Assembly: GCA_964432565.1 (NCBI GenBank)
Contig: CAYSOA010000004.1
Span: 1 to 64,000, forward strand
DNA: 64,000 bases
Direction of reading: 5' to 3'
DNA from: CAIOHW01 sp964432565
GTDB lineage: Bacteria > Bdellovibrionota > UBA1018
The notes under the pieces are model-generated. The model did no database searches. It saw only the letters and a program-made list of their open reading frames with translations, and was not told the origin of the DNA. Position 1 is the first letter of the stretch; every line of letters starts with the position of its first letter. Below are positions 8,945-17,339 of the stretch, one piece after another. Position numbers and translations under genes: made by a program.

Positions 8945-9613
8945 TCAGAGTTTCTCCTCCTTGCTGGGATCTTCAGTGGGAACCGACGCAACCTGCCGTC
9001 CTGCCGGGGTTCCCGTTCCGGCAAGAAGCTCCATGAGCCTCACCGAGCGCTTGGGCTCCATGACGTTCATGATCTTGGAAAGTTTCGCAGTCGACATTCG
9101 GGCCATGGCTTCGACCGCAAGTCGCTCGTCTGTCGAGGAGACCAGAGCCGAAGCAGCCTTGGGATTCATCGACTCCAACAGCTCGACCGTCCGGGTGATC
9201 TTGACCTCGAACTCCTTTAGGTTTTCAGAGTCGACCTTTGCGATGTCCTGCCTCATCGACTCGAGCTTCTGGATCTGCTCTGCGATCGCCTTTTCGCGGG
9301 ACGAAAGCTCCTGCTCACGGATCTGAAGATCGCTTTCGCGCTTCTCCAGGGCAGTCCTCCGCTTCGAAAGATCGGATAGTGCCTGCGCAGGAAGACAGGA
9401 CGCGCCGGGCTCGCTCGAAGCCTCCTTCGGAGCGTCCTTCGAGGCCTCATTCGAAGCATCGGCTTCAGAAGATCCGACGCGCTCCGCCTGGGCCGCACTG
9501 AGCGAGATGACATCGGCCGAAGTCCGCATCTCGTTTTCTACCTCGGGGGTCATTCCCAGCCAGATCATCAGAAATCCCGAAACCGCTGCCATCGGAATGA
9601 TCACGCGCTTCAT
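8945..9613 (-). CDS. MotE/YlxF-like flagellar protein with MgtE-type C-terminal domain
   Basis: A 222-residue membrane-anchored protein: one N-terminal hydrophobic segment (about 3-21), a Ser/Glu-rich linker, a long coiled coil (about 75-125, KRRTALEKRESDLQIREQEL) and a C-terminal helical domain (about 130-205, MNPKAASALV then MSTAKLSKIMNVMEPKR) of the type shared by MotE, FliG and the MgtE N-domain. In Bacillus operons the equivalent position between fliJ and fliK is held by ylxF. MotE in Rhizobium chaperones the periplasmic MotC; whether this protein does anything similar is unknown. Its ATG overlaps the fliJ stop by 4 nt. Confidence 0.8.
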   Translation of the reverse strand: MKRVIIPMAAVSGFLMIWLGMTPEVENEMRTSADVISLSAAQAERVGSSEADASNEASKDAPKEASSEPGASCLPAQALSDLSKRRTALEKRESDLQIREQELSSREKAIAEQIQKLESMRQDIAKVDSENLKEFEVKITRTVELLESMNPKAASALVSSTDERLAVEAMARMSTAKLSKIMNVMEPKRSVRLMELLAGTGTPAGRQVASVPTEDPSKEEKL

Positions 9614-10062
9614 GCCTGAATCCTTTCCCTGGCGGCTCGGAGCGATGAGAGCTCATCCGCCTCCTTCATCTCCATCCGACCCTGCTCGCGCCGAAACTCC
9701 TCCTGCTCTCGTTCGCGAAGCGTCTCGATGACATGCAGATCGCGCCGTGCATGAAGAAATATTCTTGTAGCTCTCTCGACGAATCGAGCAGCCCTCTGGG
9801 CATGCTGTTCAGCCTGACGAATTCTTCGCTTCAATCCTGAAATAAAGGCTTCTTCCATCGCGAACGCATCCGCTCCGACCGGAGTGATACCGAGACTTTC
9901 CCGCCTGGAAAGCGCGTCGGAGAGATCCGATTCAAGCGCTGCTTTCCGATCGAGAATCGACTGTAGTTCGGATTTTGCGCGCGAAAGCTCCAGAAGAGCA
10001 TCTTCTTCGCGGCGCTTCCGGATCGTTTCGACAGCTTCGAGGCGAAACTTGAATCGCTTCAT
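9610..10062 (-). CDS. fliJ: Flagellar export chaperone/stalk FliJ
   Basis: FliJ is a coiled-coil stalk that couples the FliI ATPase ring to the export gate FlhA. The 150-residue protein is almost entirely helical and charged, starting MKRFKFRLEAVETIRKRREE, the standard FliJ N-terminus, and it has no membrane segment. It follows fliI (85-nt gap) and overlaps the next gene by 4 nt. Sequence conservation in FliJ is weak, so context contributes much of the call. Confidence 0.9.
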   Translation of the reverse strand: MKRFKFRLEAVETIRKRREEDALLELSRAKSELQSILDRKAALESDLSDALSRRESLGITPVGADAFAMEEAFISGLKRRIRQAEQHAQRAARFVERATRIFLHARRDLHVIETLREREQEEFRREQGRMEMKEADELSSLRAARERIQA

Positions 10063-10147
10063 CCTCTCAAGCTTCTCATCCTGGAATCAGGAAAATAGAC
10101 TGAATGATTTTCCTCTCGGCAACGGGGAACGGGGAATTTCTGCCGGG

Positions 10148-11518
10148 TCAGCTACCGGCCTGGGCAGCACGGATGATGGAATGCAGGAGCGCCAGGGTCT
10201 CATCGATTCCACCCTTTTCATCGACCTGCTGGCGAAGAAGAGAGTTGATTCGATCATGCACCGCGATGGCCGTATCAATTTTCGGATTCGAGCCCCTCGA
10301 ATAAGCGCCCAGATTGATCAGATCCTCGACCTGACGGTAGAGAGCCATCCACTCCCTGACCTGTGCCGCCCAGCCGCGGTGCTCGGCACTGATGACCGAC
10401 GACATCACTCGACTGGCGCTGGCAAGGACGTCAATCGCCGGAAAGTGGTTCCGCTGGGCAATCTTTCGGGACAGGACGATGTGGCCGTCAAGGATCGAGC
10501 GTGCCGAGTCGGCGATCGGATCATCCATGTCATCGCCTTCGACCAGTACCGTGTAGAGTCCGGTAATGCTTCCGCCTCGATCCCCGGTTCCGGCGCGTTC
10601 GAGCAGCTTGGGAAGGGTCGAAAACACGCTGGGAGTGTACCCCTTTGACGCTGGCGGCTCTCCCATCGAGAGACCGATCTCCCGTTGAGCCATGCAGAAC
10701 CGCGTCACCGAGTCCATGAGAAGCAGGACGTCACGTTTCTGGTCCCGGAAGTGTTCGGCAATGGTTGATGCCAGAAAGGCACCCCGCATTCGCAGTAAGG
10801 GCGACTGGTCGGAGGTGGCGACGACTACCACCGAACGGGCAAGGCCCTCGGGCCCGAGATCCCTCTCGATGAACTCGCGAACCTCACGGCCTCGCTCGCC
10901 GATCAGGGCGATCACGTTGATGTCGGCAGTCGTCTGCCGCGCCATCATCCCCAGAAGAACGGATTTTCCAACACCCGACCCCGCCATGATCCCGACCCGC
11001 TGCCCGCGACCACAGGTCAGCAGGGCGTTGATCGCGCGAACTCCCAGATCCAGCGGCTTGCGAATCACTTCCCGTTCAAGCGGATGCGCGGGCTTCTGAT
11101 ACAGACTTCGAGGCACAAGACCCATTTCCGCAACGAGCGGCCCCTTGCCATCAATGGGCTCACCCCGCGCATTGAGCACGCGTCCCAGCAAAGCGTCGCC
11201 CACGAGTACCTGAGAAACCTCCTGCTCGAGACGAACCCGGCTGTCACTGTGGACGCCCGTGGCGTCGTCGAAGGCCATCAGCAGGGCTCGCTTCTCCCGG
11301 AAGCCGACGACCTCCGCCTGCACCACTCCCCCCGTCAACGCCTCACGGGCACCTGTCTCGATGCGGCAGATGCTTCCCACGCGAGCAGCCGGAAGGTGGG
11401 CCTCGAAGATCATTCCCACCGATTTGAGGATCTTGCCGGCCTCTGAAAACACCGGGGCACCATCGAGACGCCCCAGATACTTTCCAAGGTTGAGATTCGT
11501 GTCCGCGCCCTCGCTCAT
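10148..11518 (-). CDS. fliI: Flagellum-specific ATPase FliI
   Basis: FliI is the F1-beta-like ATPase of the flagellar export apparatus. The 456-residue protein has the Walker A motif AGSGVGKS (about 177-184), then IGERGREVREF, the Walker B region LLLMDSVTRF, and the FliI/SctN signature ending in GSITGLYTVLVEGDDMDDPIAD. The C-terminal helical part is complete. It overlaps the fliH stop by 4 nt (ATGA). Confidence 0.98.
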   Translation of the reverse strand: MSEGADTNLNLGKYLGRLDGAPVFSEAGKILKSVGMIFEAHLPAARVGSICRIETGAREALTGGVVQAEVVGFREKRALLMAFDDATGVHSDSRVRLEQEVSQVLVGDALLGRVLNARGEPIDGKGPLVAEMGLVPRSLYQKPAHPLEREVIRKPLDLGVRAINALLTCGRGQRVGIMAGSGVGKSVLLGMMARQTTADINVIALIGERGREVREFIERDLGPEGLARSVVVVATSDQSPLLRMRGAFLASTIAEHFRDQKRDVLLLMDSVTRFCMAQREIGLSMGEPPASKGYTPSVFSTLPKLLERAGTGDRGGSITGLYTVLVEGDDMDDPIADSARSILDGHIVLSRKIAQRNHFPAIDVLASASRVMSSVISAEHRGWAAQVREWMALYRQVEDLINLGAYSRGSNPKIDTAIAVHDRINSLLRQQVDEKGGIDETLALLHSIIRAAQAGS

Positions 11519-12312
11519 TTTTCGACCATGGCCTCGTGGATGGCGGCGATCTGGGAGTCAATATCGGCTTTCATGCTGTTGAAATCCGTCTCCAGTTCAC
11601 ATCCCCCGTCAGGCACGTCACCTGAAAGCTCGATCTGCAGGTTCTTCAATTCGCCCAGCGATCGCGCCAAGCCTTCACGCAACCCGGAAATCGCCTCGAG
11701 CTGAGCGGGATTCAACCGAATGCGAATGTTCTCGCGTACGCCTGACTGCTCGACCATCGCCCGAATCAGACGCTCGACATAGCCGGAGTCCCCGACTGTT
11801 GAATCCAGGCAGACCTTCCTCGCCACGCGAAGGACCAGCTCGACCAGCGCCCGCTCATTGGCCTCGAGCATCGCATGCCTGAGTCCTTCGAATTCCGTCG
11901 TGAGCGCCTCAAATCGATCCAGAAGGGGTTTCGATTCCTCCAGCGCCCTCTCGCGAGCTTCGCGTCTCCCCTGTTCACGCCCCTCTTCCAGTCCCTTGGC
12001 AAGCGCTGCCTCGTAGGTCTCCTTCGAAAGGGCATCCAGCTGGCGCCGCACCTCGTTCTCAACAGCCCGGCGCTCTTCTTCGTGAACCGGAAGATGAGGG
12101 CGCGCAAGCTCCGATACCTTGAACCTCGAATCACGCACCGCAACGGCTCCGGTCACGGAGACACGAGGCGGCTCCTGCCGCGTGAACGCACTCTCATCGA
12201 GGCGTCGCTGCTCATAGGTCTTGACGATTCGTCCCCGCAGCGGCTCCGCCTCCATCGGCTGCGAGAGCGTGTCGGCGTTGATGCGGACGAATCCGCCGTT
12301 AGACGAGGGCAT
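11515..12312 (-). CDS. fliH: Flagellar export ATPase regulator FliH
   Basis: FliH is the peripheral stalk that binds FliI and links it to FliN. The 265-residue protein has a divergent N-terminus, a glutamate/arginine-rich helical middle (about 85-150, including GLEEGREQGRREARERALEE, the GxxxG-like repeat region typical of FliH) and a conserved C-terminal domain (about 165-262). Its start overlaps the fliG stop by 14 nt, and its stop overlaps the fliI start, so translation of all three is probably coupled. Confidence 0.93.
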   Translation of the reverse strand: MPSSNGGFVRINADTLSQPMEAEPLRGRIVKTYEQRRLDESAFTRQEPPRVSVTGAVAVRDSRFKVSELARPHLPVHEEERRAVENEVRRQLDALSKETYEAALAKGLEEGREQGRREARERALEESKPLLDRFEALTTEFEGLRHAMLEANERALVELVLRVARKVCLDSTVGDSGYVERLIRAMVEQSGVRENIRIRLNPAQLEAISGLREGLARSLGELKNLQIELSGDVPDGGCELETDFNSMKADIDSQIAAIHEAMVEK

Positions 12313-13312
12313 CAGAGTCGCCTCCGCGGCTGATCATCAGCTTGCCTTCGGCTTCAAGCCTCTTGGCGACATTAACGATCTCCTGCTGGGCGCCTTCGAC
12401 GTCCGACAGCTTGACCGGCCCAAGGCTCTCGAGATCGTCCTTGAGCAGATCGCCGGCTCGCTTCGAGATGTTCTTGAAGATCTTGTCCTTGATCTCTTCG
12501 GGAGCCGTCTTGAGAGCCACGACGAGCTTGTCGTTGGGAACCTCCTTGAGAAGCGACTGCATCCCACGATCGTCGATGAACACGATATCCTCGAACACGA
12601 ACATGAGCTTGCGAATCTCTTCGGCGAGCTGGGGGTCCTTTTCCTCGACCCTTGCCATGATGTTCTGCTCGCTCGACTTGTCCATGACGTTGAGCATGTC
12701 GGCGATGGGCTGCACCCCGCCCAGCTGCTGCGTGTCGATCGATCCCAGCGTCGCCAGCTCCTGTTTGAGCACTTCGTCGACCTGAGCGATGAGGCTCGGC
12801 GAGATGAAATCGAGGTTGGCAATACGAAGCACCACTTCGGTCTGGATATTGTCGGGAAGACGCTTGAGGACGTCGCATTTCTTGTTGGGTTCGAGGTGGG
12901 CCAGAACCAGGGCAATGGTCTGGGGATGCTCGCTCATCAGGAAGTTTGCAAGCGTCCTCGAGTCAACCAGTTCGAGAGCTTCGAGCGTTCTGCTGCCCTC
13001 GACGACCGAGAGCTGCCCCAGGACCGTCCTTGCACGGTCTTCTCCAAGCGTCTCCAGAATGAAGTCGCGCCCCATGGCGTGCCCGAAGATGATGTTTTCC
13101 TGCTCGCCGATCTCGGAATAAAAGTCTTCAAGAACCTGCTTCACAACGGGAATCGGCACCTTCTGAACCTGGCCCATCGCATTGATGAGCCTCTTGACGT
13201 CATTATCCTTCATTTTCTGAAAGATCTTGGACGTCACGTTGTTTCCGAGGACGTTCAGCAGAAGTGCCGAACGCTCGAGCCCCGTCATTTCATCATAATT
13301 CTGGAATCCCAT
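12299..13312 (-). CDS. fliG: Flagellar motor switch protein FliG
   Basis: FliG forms the upper C-ring, contacts the stator and transmits torque. The 337-residue length is standard. Visible motifs are the N-terminal FliF-binding domain (ALLLNVLGNNVTSKIFQKM), the middle domain containing EHPQTIALVLAHL (the EHPQR-like motif), and the C-terminal domain with FVFEDIVFIDDRGMQSLLKEV followed by the charged helix that interacts with MotA. ATG at 13312, 29 nt after fliF. Confidence 0.98.
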   Translation of the reverse strand: MGFQNYDEMTGLERSALLLNVLGNNVTSKIFQKMKDNDVKRLINAMGQVQKVPIPVVKQVLEDFYSEIGEQENIIFGHAMGRDFILETLGEDRARTVLGQLSVVEGSRTLEALELVDSRTLANFLMSEHPQTIALVLAHLEPNKKCDVLKRLPDNIQTEVVLRIANLDFISPSLIAQVDEVLKQELATLGSIDTQQLGGVQPIADMLNVMDKSSEQNIMARVEEKDPQLAEEIRKLMFVFEDIVFIDDRGMQSLLKEVPNDKLVVALKTAPEEIKDKIFKNISKRAGDLLKDDLESLGPVKLSDVEGAQQEIVNVAKRLEAEGKLMISRGGDSDALV

Positions 13313-13341
13313 CCTTGGCCCCCAAAATCCCGTTCATGCCG

Positions 13342-15042
13342 TCAGCCGGCGGTTTTCGACTTCCCGGCATCCGCCTTGTCGTCCTTGCGCTTCGAACTTT
13401 CGACTCCGGCCAGCCAATCCTTCAGGATCAGCGCCGCCTTGTGGGGATTGCCCTCCACCATGTTCACGATCTTCTCCCGAATCATCTCTCCCTCGATGCG
13501 GTCCGGATCGACGGCATCCGGAAGTTCCGGGACGGCGTCCTCCATGCCGGCGAGGGCCGAGCTCTTCTGGAGGCGTTCGAGCTCCTCGATCGTCTGCGGC
13601 AGGAACGAGTCGACGCTGTCGATCGTATTCTCGGTCATCCACTTGATGAACGGGCGCACCACGAACCAGAAGAAGGCGAGGAATAGGATGGCCATGCCGA
13701 TATAGGGCACGAGCTGGCGAACGTAGCGTTGTCGCTCGGAGGCCGCCAGCTCACGCTCGGCGGCATCGAGATCCTCGCGGGTGAACTCCATGTTGCGAAT
13801 TTCCAGCGTGTCGCCGCGCTTCCGGTCGATCGCCATGGCCGAGGCAACGATCGCCTCGAACTCCTTGAGCTTGGCCTCAGGCCATTCCTCGGTCTTGGTC
13901 ACCACCGTGCCGTCCTCACCGGCCTGGCGAACCTGGCGTCCGTCCACCAGCACGGCAACGGAAAGCTTCTTCAGCAGCCCCGGATGCCGAGTGGTGGTGC
14001 GAACCGTCTGGGGCACGGCGTAGTTGACCACCTCATTCGAGCGATTGGTGTTGCTGCGGATGCCAGGGCTGGCCTCCGCAGGCTCCCTGCCAGGAGTGTT
14101 GGATGCAGCCCCGACCAGACCCCCCGGACTGGGGCGACTGCCTTCCATGCTCTGGGAGTTCTTCTCGGTGGAGCGAACAGCAGCCCCTTCCTGGTCATAA
14201 AGGGTCTGGGTTTCAGCAACCTGTGAAAAATCCAGGTCGGCGGAGACACGTGCGACGACGTGGCCATCGCCCACAATGCGCGCCAGCATCCCTTCGATGC
14301 GCGACTCCATCTCGCGTTCGTATTTCTGGCGAGTCTCGAGCTGTGTTGCCGTCAGGCCCGCCACGCTGTCGTGGACATTGCGAGAAAGCATCTTTCCATT
14401 GGAGTCGACGATCACGACATCGTCGGGATCCAAGCCCTCGACGGCTCGGGAAATCAGATTCGAGATTCCATAGATCTGTTTTTCGTTGAGCAAAATTCCG
14501 GGCTCAAGATCGAGAACGACCGAGGCAGTAGCCCGCTTCTGGTCTTCGACGAACGTGCTTCGCTCGGGCATGGCAAGATGCACCCGAGACCGCTTGACGC
14601 CACGAATGGCATTGATGGTCCTCATCAGCTCGCCCTCTCGGGCGCGCTTCTGGTTCAGCTTCTGGACGAAGCTGGTGGTTCCGAGGGACTGCTTGTCGAA
14701 AACCTCGTACCCCACGACGCTCGACTGGGGCATGCCCATTGTCGACAGTGCCAGCCTCGTCTCATGCACCACCTCGGTGGGAATCGAGATGTTGCGACCC
14801 GATCCGTCCACCTCGAAGGGGATTCCCTTCTCACGCAGCACCCGCATGATGTTCGCCGAATCCTCGGGATTCAGATTGGTCATCAATGGCGAATAGGTCG
14901 TCTTTCCAGCCCACACGAAGAGCAGACCGAGTGCCGCGACGATTCCCACACCCGTCGCAATGACGGCTGCCTTCCTCGGGCCCGACAAGGTGCCGAAGAA
15001 CTCGGAGATCTGCCTTCCTACTTTCGAAAGATACTCACCCAC
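13342..15042 (-). CDS. fliF: Flagellar MS-ring protein FliF
   Basis: FliF forms the MS-ring in the inner membrane on which the motor is built. The 566-residue protein has an N-terminal membrane helix (about 27-46), YscJ-type ring-building domains (about 48-220), a Gln/Ser/Pro-rich stretch, a second membrane helix (about 440-460, YIGMAILFLAFFWFVVRPF) and a C-terminal FliG-binding tail. The start is a GTG at 15042, preceded by AGGAGCG with good spacing. It lies between fliE and fliG. Confidence 0.98.
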   Translation of the reverse strand: MGEYLSKVGRQISEFFGTLSGPRKAAVIATGVGIVAALGLLFVWAGKTTYSPLMTNLNPEDSANIMRVLREKGIPFEVDGSGRNISIPTEVVHETRLALSTMGMPQSSVVGYEVFDKQSLGTTSFVQKLNQKRAREGELMRTINAIRGVKRSRVHLAMPERSTFVEDQKRATASVVLDLEPGILLNEKQIYGISNLISRAVEGLDPDDVVIVDSNGKMLSRNVHDSVAGLTATQLETRQKYEREMESRIEGMLARIVGDGHVVARVSADLDFSQVAETQTLYDQEGAAVRSTEKNSQSMEGSRPSPGGLVGAASNTPGREPAEASPGIRSNTNRSNEVVNYAVPQTVRTTTRHPGLLKKLSVAVLVDGRQVRQAGEDGTVVTKTEEWPEAKLKEFEAIVASAMAIDRKRGDTLEIRNMEFTREDLDAAERELAASERQRYVRQLVPYIGMAILFLAFFWFVVRPFIKWMTENTIDSVDSFLPQTIEELERLQKSSALAGMEDAVPELPDAVDPDRIEGEMIREKIVNMVEGNPHKAALILKDWLAGVESSKRKDDKADAGKSKTAG

Positions 15043-15064
15043 GAATCGCTCCTATTCTTCAGTA

Positions 15065-15415
15065 CTAGACCTGCATCCGCATGATTTCTCGGTAGGCATC
15101 GAGCACCTTGTTCCTCACCTGCATCATCAGCTTCAGAGAGGAATCCGCCCGTTCCACCGCCAGCATGGTCTCATGGATATTCTTGTTGCGTCCGGCGACC
15201 AGCTCGCGAATGGCGTTGTCGGCCTCAACCTGCTGCTGGTTGACCTGCTCGACCGAGTTCTTGAGGATGTCTGCGAAGCTGGCGCCCGAGTTCGGCGCCG
15301 ACGCCGGGCCAGCGCCGCCCACGCCCTCGATTCGAGTCGATGCCCGATCGACCAATGCCTGGCCATCGCCGAGCTGGACCGTCCTGGAGAGATTCTCAAT
15401 GGAAAGGTTATTCAT
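15065..15415 (-). CDS. fliE: Flagellar hook-basal body protein FliE
   Basis: FliE joins the MS-ring and export gate to the proximal rod. It is 116 residues, the expected size. The conserved C-terminal block is visible: SFADILKNSVEQVNQQQ, then VAGRNKNIHETMLAVERADSSLKLMMQVRNKV, ending YREIMRMQV. A CGGAGGAATG ribosome region precedes the ATG at 15415. It follows flgC by 14 nt. Confidence 0.97.
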   Translation of the reverse strand: MNNLSIENLSRTVQLGDGQALVDRASTRIEGVGGAGPASAPNSGASFADILKNSVEQVNQQQVEADNAIRELVAGRNKNIHETMLAVERADSSLKLMMQVRNKVLDAYREIMRMQV

Positions 15416-15429
15416 CGGTCATTCCTCCG

Positions 15430-15849
15430 TTATCGGCCGATCTCAAGCGACTTTGCAGCCATTGCCTTGGCCGCACCCATCGCCGTCACGTTTGCCTCAT
15501 ACGAGCGCTGTGCGCTGATCATGTTGGCCATCTCGTGTACCGGGTTGACGTTCGGCATGGCGACATAGCCATCGGCGTTCGCCTGCGGATGGGACGGATT
15601 GTAGACCATTCGTGGCGGACGAGTATCCTCATGGATGTCCGAGACAAGCACCCCTTGAACCTGCTCATCGAGCTGGTTGGAGAGGATCTCGCCAAAGCTC
15701 TCGCGATCGGTGCTCGCCTCGAAGACTGCATCCTTCCGCTGGTAGCCAACGGTCTCGGCATTGGCGATGTTGCTCGAGATCGTGTTCATCCGCTTCATCT
15801 GGGCCTCAAGCCCGCTAGCGCTCACGCGCATCGACGAAAAGAAATCCAT
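15430..15849 (-). CDS. flgC: Flagellar proximal rod protein FlgC
   Basis: FlgC is a proximal rod subunit. The 139-residue protein has the rod/hook N-terminal motif (MNTISSNIANAETVGYQRKDAVF) and the C-terminal motif (MANMISAQRSYEANVTAM) that pack into the rod coiled coil. Its ATG overlaps the flgB stop by one base (TGATG). FlgB-FlgC-FliE order is universal in this type of operon. Confidence 0.98.
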   Translation of the reverse strand: MDFFSSMRVSASGLEAQMKRMNTISSNIANAETVGYQRKDAVFEASTDRESFGEILSNQLDEQVQGVLVSDIHEDTRPPRMVYNPSHPQANADGYVAMPNVNPVHEMANMISAQRSYEANVTAMGAAKAMAAKSLEIGR

Positions 15850-16277
15850 CAGCGGTTACCTCCACCTTCTCCAATGGCATACTTCACCATGCCGATTTTT
15901 CGTTTCATCAGTTCGGCGGCCGCATCGAACAGAAGCTGGTTTTCTGAAAGCAGGGCCATCTCAGCTGCACGATCGACCGTATTTCCATCGAGCGACTCGA
16001 TGCCGTTCGGATCATCATAGACTTCAGGATGGACCGGATCGGTCGCACGTCGCTGGATGTGGTCGGGATGAACTCCCTCAGCCTTCAGTCCCTGGCCCAC
16101 ATCGAGAGCCTCCCGCAACGCGCCCTCGAATTCGAGCCGCTTCGCCTTGTACTCGGGAGTATCCGCGTTTGCGATGTTCGAGCTGATCACGTTCTGATTG
16201 ATCAGTCGAAGATTCATCACGGTATTCAACGCACCGATGGTGGGATCAAAACCGCCGTCACCCAGTCCATTCGCCAT
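15849..16277 (-). CDS. flgB: Flagellar proximal rod protein FlgB
   Basis: FlgB is the proximal rod subunit nearest the MS-ring. The 142-residue protein has the motif NQNVISSNIANADTPEYKAKRLEFE near the N-terminus and a conserved C-terminal helix (LLSENQLLFDAAAELMKRKIGMVKYAI). A GGAGGTTTTGCC ribosome region precedes the ATG at 16277. It is the first structural gene after the sigma-54 activator, from which it is separated by 84 nt. Confidence 0.97.
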   Translation of the reverse strand: MANGLGDGGFDPTIGALNTVMNLRLINQNVISSNIANADTPEYKAKRLEFEGALREALDVGQGLKAEGVHPDHIQRRATDPVHPEVYDDPNGIESLDGNTVDRAAEMALLSENQLLFDAAAELMKRKIGMVKYAIGEGGGNR

Positions 16278-16327
16278 GGCAAAACCTCCGCCTCTCCTCA
16301 GGATTGCACAAGAACCCCTGACGACCG

Positions 16328-16346
16328 GCCGGCAAAATCTGCCGGC
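16328..16346 (-). terminator. GC-rich hairpin between the activator gene and flgB (possible attenuator)
   Basis: GCCGGCA and TGCCGGC form a perfect 7-bp stem with a 5-nt loop, in the 84-nt gap between the activator stop (16362) and the flgB start (16277). No U-run follows, so this is not a classical Rho-independent terminator. It could attenuate read-through or protect an mRNA end after processing. Confidence 0.35.
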
Positions 16347-16361
16347 GGGACCAACCCTCCA

Positions 16362-17339
16362 TCAGACATCCAGGCCGTCGCGCCGGTAGTCTGCCAGCTT
16401 GTTGCGAAGCGTGCGGATCGAGATTCCCAAGGCGCGAGCCGTATGAGTGCGATTGCCTTCGTGATGCTTCAAGGCATCCAGAATGACGTTCTTCTCGATC
16501 TGGTCGAGCGTTCGCCCCGGAACCCAGCCTGAGATGTCCCCCAGCAGGCCTGCCTCGGCACCGATGCCGTTCTGTCCCAGGGGTCGTCGATATTCGATCC
16601 GAATATCAGAGGTCTCGATCATCCCCCCTTCGCTCGCCGTCAGAACCGAGCCTTCGATCACGTTCTCGAGTTCTCGAATATTTCCGTTCCAGGTATGAGC
16701 CTCAAGAACGGCAATGGCCGACGGAGAAAGACCGGCGAGACGGCGGCCGTTCTTCAGGGCGAAGTTTTCGGCGAACCTTTGAGCCAGCAGGGTCACGTCT
16801 CCGGTTCGCTCACGAAGTGGCGGAATCGTCAGGTTCACCACGTTCAGGCGGTAGTAGAGATCTTCTCGAAAACTTCCTTCGCGAACGCAGTCGGCAAGAT
16901 TGCGATTGGTCGTGGCAATAATCCGAACATCGACCGGAATCGGGCGACGCCCACCTAGTCGATCCACTTCGCCTTCCTGGATCACTCGCAGCAGCTTGGC
17001 CTGAAGGCGCACGTCCATCTCCGAAATCTCGTCGAGCAGCAGCGTCCCGCCATTGGCGAACTCAAACTTTCCAGCTTTGCTGTTGACTGCACCGGTGAAC
17101 GCACCGCGCTCATAACCGAAGAGCTCGCTCTCCAGCAGGTTCTCTGGAATAGCCGCGCAGTTGATCGCCACGAACGGTTTCGAGGCTCTTGACGAACTTT
17201 CATGGACCAATGAGGCCATGAGCTCCTTTCCTGTACCACTCTCGCCCTGAATCAGAATGGTTGCCTTGCTCTGCGCAACCGTCCTGGCGAGTTGGATCAG
17301 GTCCTTCATCCGTCGATCGCCTGTGATGATTTCCGTCAT
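16362..17339 (-). CDS. Orphan sigma-54 activator without receiver domain (flagellar regulator)
   Basis: A 325-residue enhancer-binding protein made only of an AAA+ domain and a Fis-type DNA-binding domain. Walker A is GESGTGKE (about 33-40), the sigma-54-contacting loop is GAFTGA (about 79-84), Walker B is GTLLLDEI, and the C-terminal HTH (about 285-320) reads EGNRTHTARALGISIRTLRNKL. The start ATG overlaps the upstream stop by 4 nt. With no receiver or other sensing domain, activity is probably set by its amount or by partner proteins, as for FlbD/FleQ-type flagellar regulators. Its place between a sigma-54 promoter and the flagellar genes suggests control of this operon. Confidence 0.93.
   Translation of the reverse strand: MTEIITGDRRMKDLIQLARTVAQSKATILIQGESGTGKELMASLVHESSSRASKPFVAINCAAIPENLLESELFGYERGAFTGAVNSKAGKFEFANGGTLLLDEISEMDVRLQAKLLRVIQEGEVDRLGGRRPIPVDVRIIATTNRNLADCVREGSFREDLYYRLNVVNLTIPPLRERTGDVTLLAQRFAENFALKNGRRLAGLSPSAIAVLEAHTWNGNIRELENVIEGSVLTASEGGMIETSDIRIEYRRPLGQNGIGAEAGLLGDISGWVPGRTLDQIEKNVILDALKHHEGNRTHTARALGISIRTLRNKLADYRRDGLDV

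Noticed and set aside
12221..13705. Plus-strand open frame of 494 codons opposite fliG and fliF
   Set aside because: Antisense shadow caused by codon bias; the minus-strand genes have full family motifs.
16278..16361. Possible sigma-54 promoter directly before flgB
   Set aside because: No GG and GC pair with exact 10-nt spacing; CCGGCAGATTTTGCC has only 8 nt between.
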